This document shows, piece after piece, positions 6,240-7,131 of a stretch of DNA of 7,131 bases. The first letter of the stretch is position 1; each line of letters begins with the position of its first letter. The notes under the pieces are model-generated. The model was not told where the DNA came from, ran no database searches, and worked only from the letters and a program-made list of their open reading frames with translations. Origin of the DNA: Butyrivibrio sp. UBA3740 (GTDB lineage: Bacteria; Bacillota; Clostridia; Lachnospirales; Lachnospiraceae); the NCBI GenBank assembly GCA_002372465.1, contig DFGW01000015.1, positions 1 through 7,131 of the forward strand, read 5' to 3'. Both the position numbers and the translations under genes were made by a program.

Positions 6240-7079
6240 ATGAAAGTCGGTATTTCAGCCTGTTCAAACGGGCATTTACCTGAGTGGCAGGATCAGATAA
6301 CAGAACTTGAACAGGTTCTTAACAGCATGAATATTGAAACAGTTCTTTCACCTCACATTATGAGGACTATAGATGAATATAGCGGGACTGATAAGGAAAG
6401 AGCTGAGGATCTTATGAAGCTTTATGCTGATGATGGGATAGATGCAATCTACGACATTTCCGGCGGAGACCTGGCTAATGGAGTGTTAAGGTATTTAGAC
6501 TATGACACCATAGCAAAGACTGAAAAGACTTTCTGGGGATATAGCGACTTAACAACTGTCATTAATGCCATATACACGATGACAGGCAAACCGGGAGTTC
6601 TTTATCAGATAAAAAATATAATCTGGTCCTTCAAGGATATTCAACAGCAGAGATTTTCAGATTACATTTCAGGAAAGAATAATGATCTGTTTGACATAGA
6701 ATACAGCTTTTTGCAGGGAAAAGCTATGGAAGGCGTGGTTGTAGGCGGCAATATCCGCTGCTTTACCAAGCTTGCAGGAACCAGGTACTGGCCTGATATG
6801 AACGGGAAGATATTGCTTCTTGAGTCCCTCAGTGGAGGCTCCGGACAGATTGGTACTCTCTTTAATCAACTTGATGATATGGGAGTTTTTGACCAGGTGT
6901 CGGGTGTGCTACTTGGGACATTCACGGATTATGAAAAAGCGGGATTAACTCTTTCTGTATATGACCTTTTGAAAATGCATATTTCAGATACACTTCCTGT
7001 GGCGTATACAAAAGACATTGGGCATGGCCATGATGCTAAGGCTATTATCATCGGTAAAAAGTATGCATATTCTATTTGA
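6240..7079 (+). CDS. S66-family serine peptidase (LD-carboxypeptidase/MccF-like)
   Basis: A 279-residue protein, slightly shorter than the usual 300-350 of S66 peptidases but with all core blocks. The likely nucleophile is Ser102 in FWGYSDLT, preceded by ISGGDLANGVLRYLDY at 73-88, which forms the oxyanion region. The catalytic Glu is probably Glu195 in LLLESLSGG and the His is His262 in DIGHGHD. Characterised relatives are cytoplasmic LD-carboxypeptidases, which trim the D-Ala from murein tetrapeptides, and MccF, which cleaves toxic aminoacyl-nucleotide antibiotics to give immunity. The absence of a signal peptide fits either role. The start is ATG 6240, with the near-consensus AGGTGG at 6228-6233. 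It is paired with the DUF3795 gene and unrelated to the mannan pathway. Which S66 activity it has cannot be read from the sequence. The last codons overlap a possible convergent gene end. Confidence 0.88.
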   Translation: MKVGISACSNGHLPEWQDQITELEQVLNSMNIETVLSPHIMRTIDEYSGTDKERAEDLMKLYADDGIDAIYDISGGDLANGVLRYLDYDTIAKTEKTFWGYSDLTTVINAIYTMTGKPGVLYQIKNIIWSFKDIQQQRFSDYISGKNNDLFDIEYSFLQGKAMEGVVVGGNIRCFTKLAGTRYWPDMNGKILLLESLSGGSGQIGTLFNQLDDMGVFDQVSGVLLGTFTDYEKAGLTLSVYDLLKMHISDTLPVAYTKDIGHGHDAKAIIIGKKYAYSI

Positions 7080-7131
7080 TAGAATGAACTACCTTCACCG
7101 ACTCCACGTCGGAAAGGGTTTCTGTTATGCC
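7072..7131 (-). CDS. Possible C-terminal tail of a convergent gene (partial, unidentified)
   Basis: On the minus strand the frame is open from the window edge to a TAG at 7074-7072, giving GITETLSDVESVKVVHSIK. The composition resembles a protein C-terminus with a beta strand (VESVKVV), as in ACT-like or ferredoxin-like tail domains, but I cannot name a family. It would overlap the S66 gene by eight bases in a convergent arrangement. Nineteen open codons are easily expected by chance, so this is a weak call. Confidence 0.25.
   Translation of the reverse strand, partial: GITETLSDVESVKVVHSIK

Overview
The window looks like a chromosomal piece from a gut or rumen Firmicute, most likely a Lachnospiraceae member of the Butyrivibrio/Roseburia type. 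This is inferred from purine-rich AGGAG-type ribosome binding sites, moderate base composition, tight gene packing on one strand, and a gene set that resembles the mannan-utilisation loci known from that family. I cannot name a species from sequence alone.

Positions 1-5553 form a beta-mannan/glucomannan oligosaccharide phosphorolysis cassette, all on the + strand. In order it holds the 3' half of a GH130_1-type 4-O-beta-D-mannosyl-D-glucose phosphorylase, a complete GH130_2-type beta-1,4-mannooligosaccharide phosphorylase, a third and more divergent GH130 protein of about 400 residues, a class I mannose-6-phosphate isomerase (manA), and a 559-residue phosphohexomutase. The logic is closed: phosphorylases release alpha-mannose 1-phosphate, the mutase makes mannose 6-phosphate, and ManA makes fructose 6-phosphate for glycolysis. 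None of the complete proteins shows a signal peptide, so the chemistry is cytoplasmic and a transporter is expected outside the window. Four of these genes are joined by 1-4 base overlaps. A strong intrinsic terminator (2831-2872) separates the GH130 block from manA-mutase and leaves almost no room for a new promoter.

Positions 5554-5825 are intergenic. Directly after the mutase stop lies an apparent remnant of the C-terminal part of an S66 (LD-carboxypeptidase/MccF-type) peptidase, read in a different frame from the mutase. A second strong terminator (5656-5697) follows, then about 130 AT-rich bases with a possible 15-codon leader ORF.

Positions 5826-7079 hold an unrelated two-gene unit: a cysteine-rich DUF3795-type protein and an intact S66-family serine peptidase (Ser/Glu/His triad visible). 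The last 60 bases may carry the C-terminal tail of a convergent minus-strand gene. I saw no RNA genes, CRISPR arrays or insertion sequences.

The points most worth following up are the third GH130 paralogue with a Lys-to-Arg change at a predicted phosphate-binding position, the intra-operon terminator, and the S66 gene remnant at the cassette boundary.
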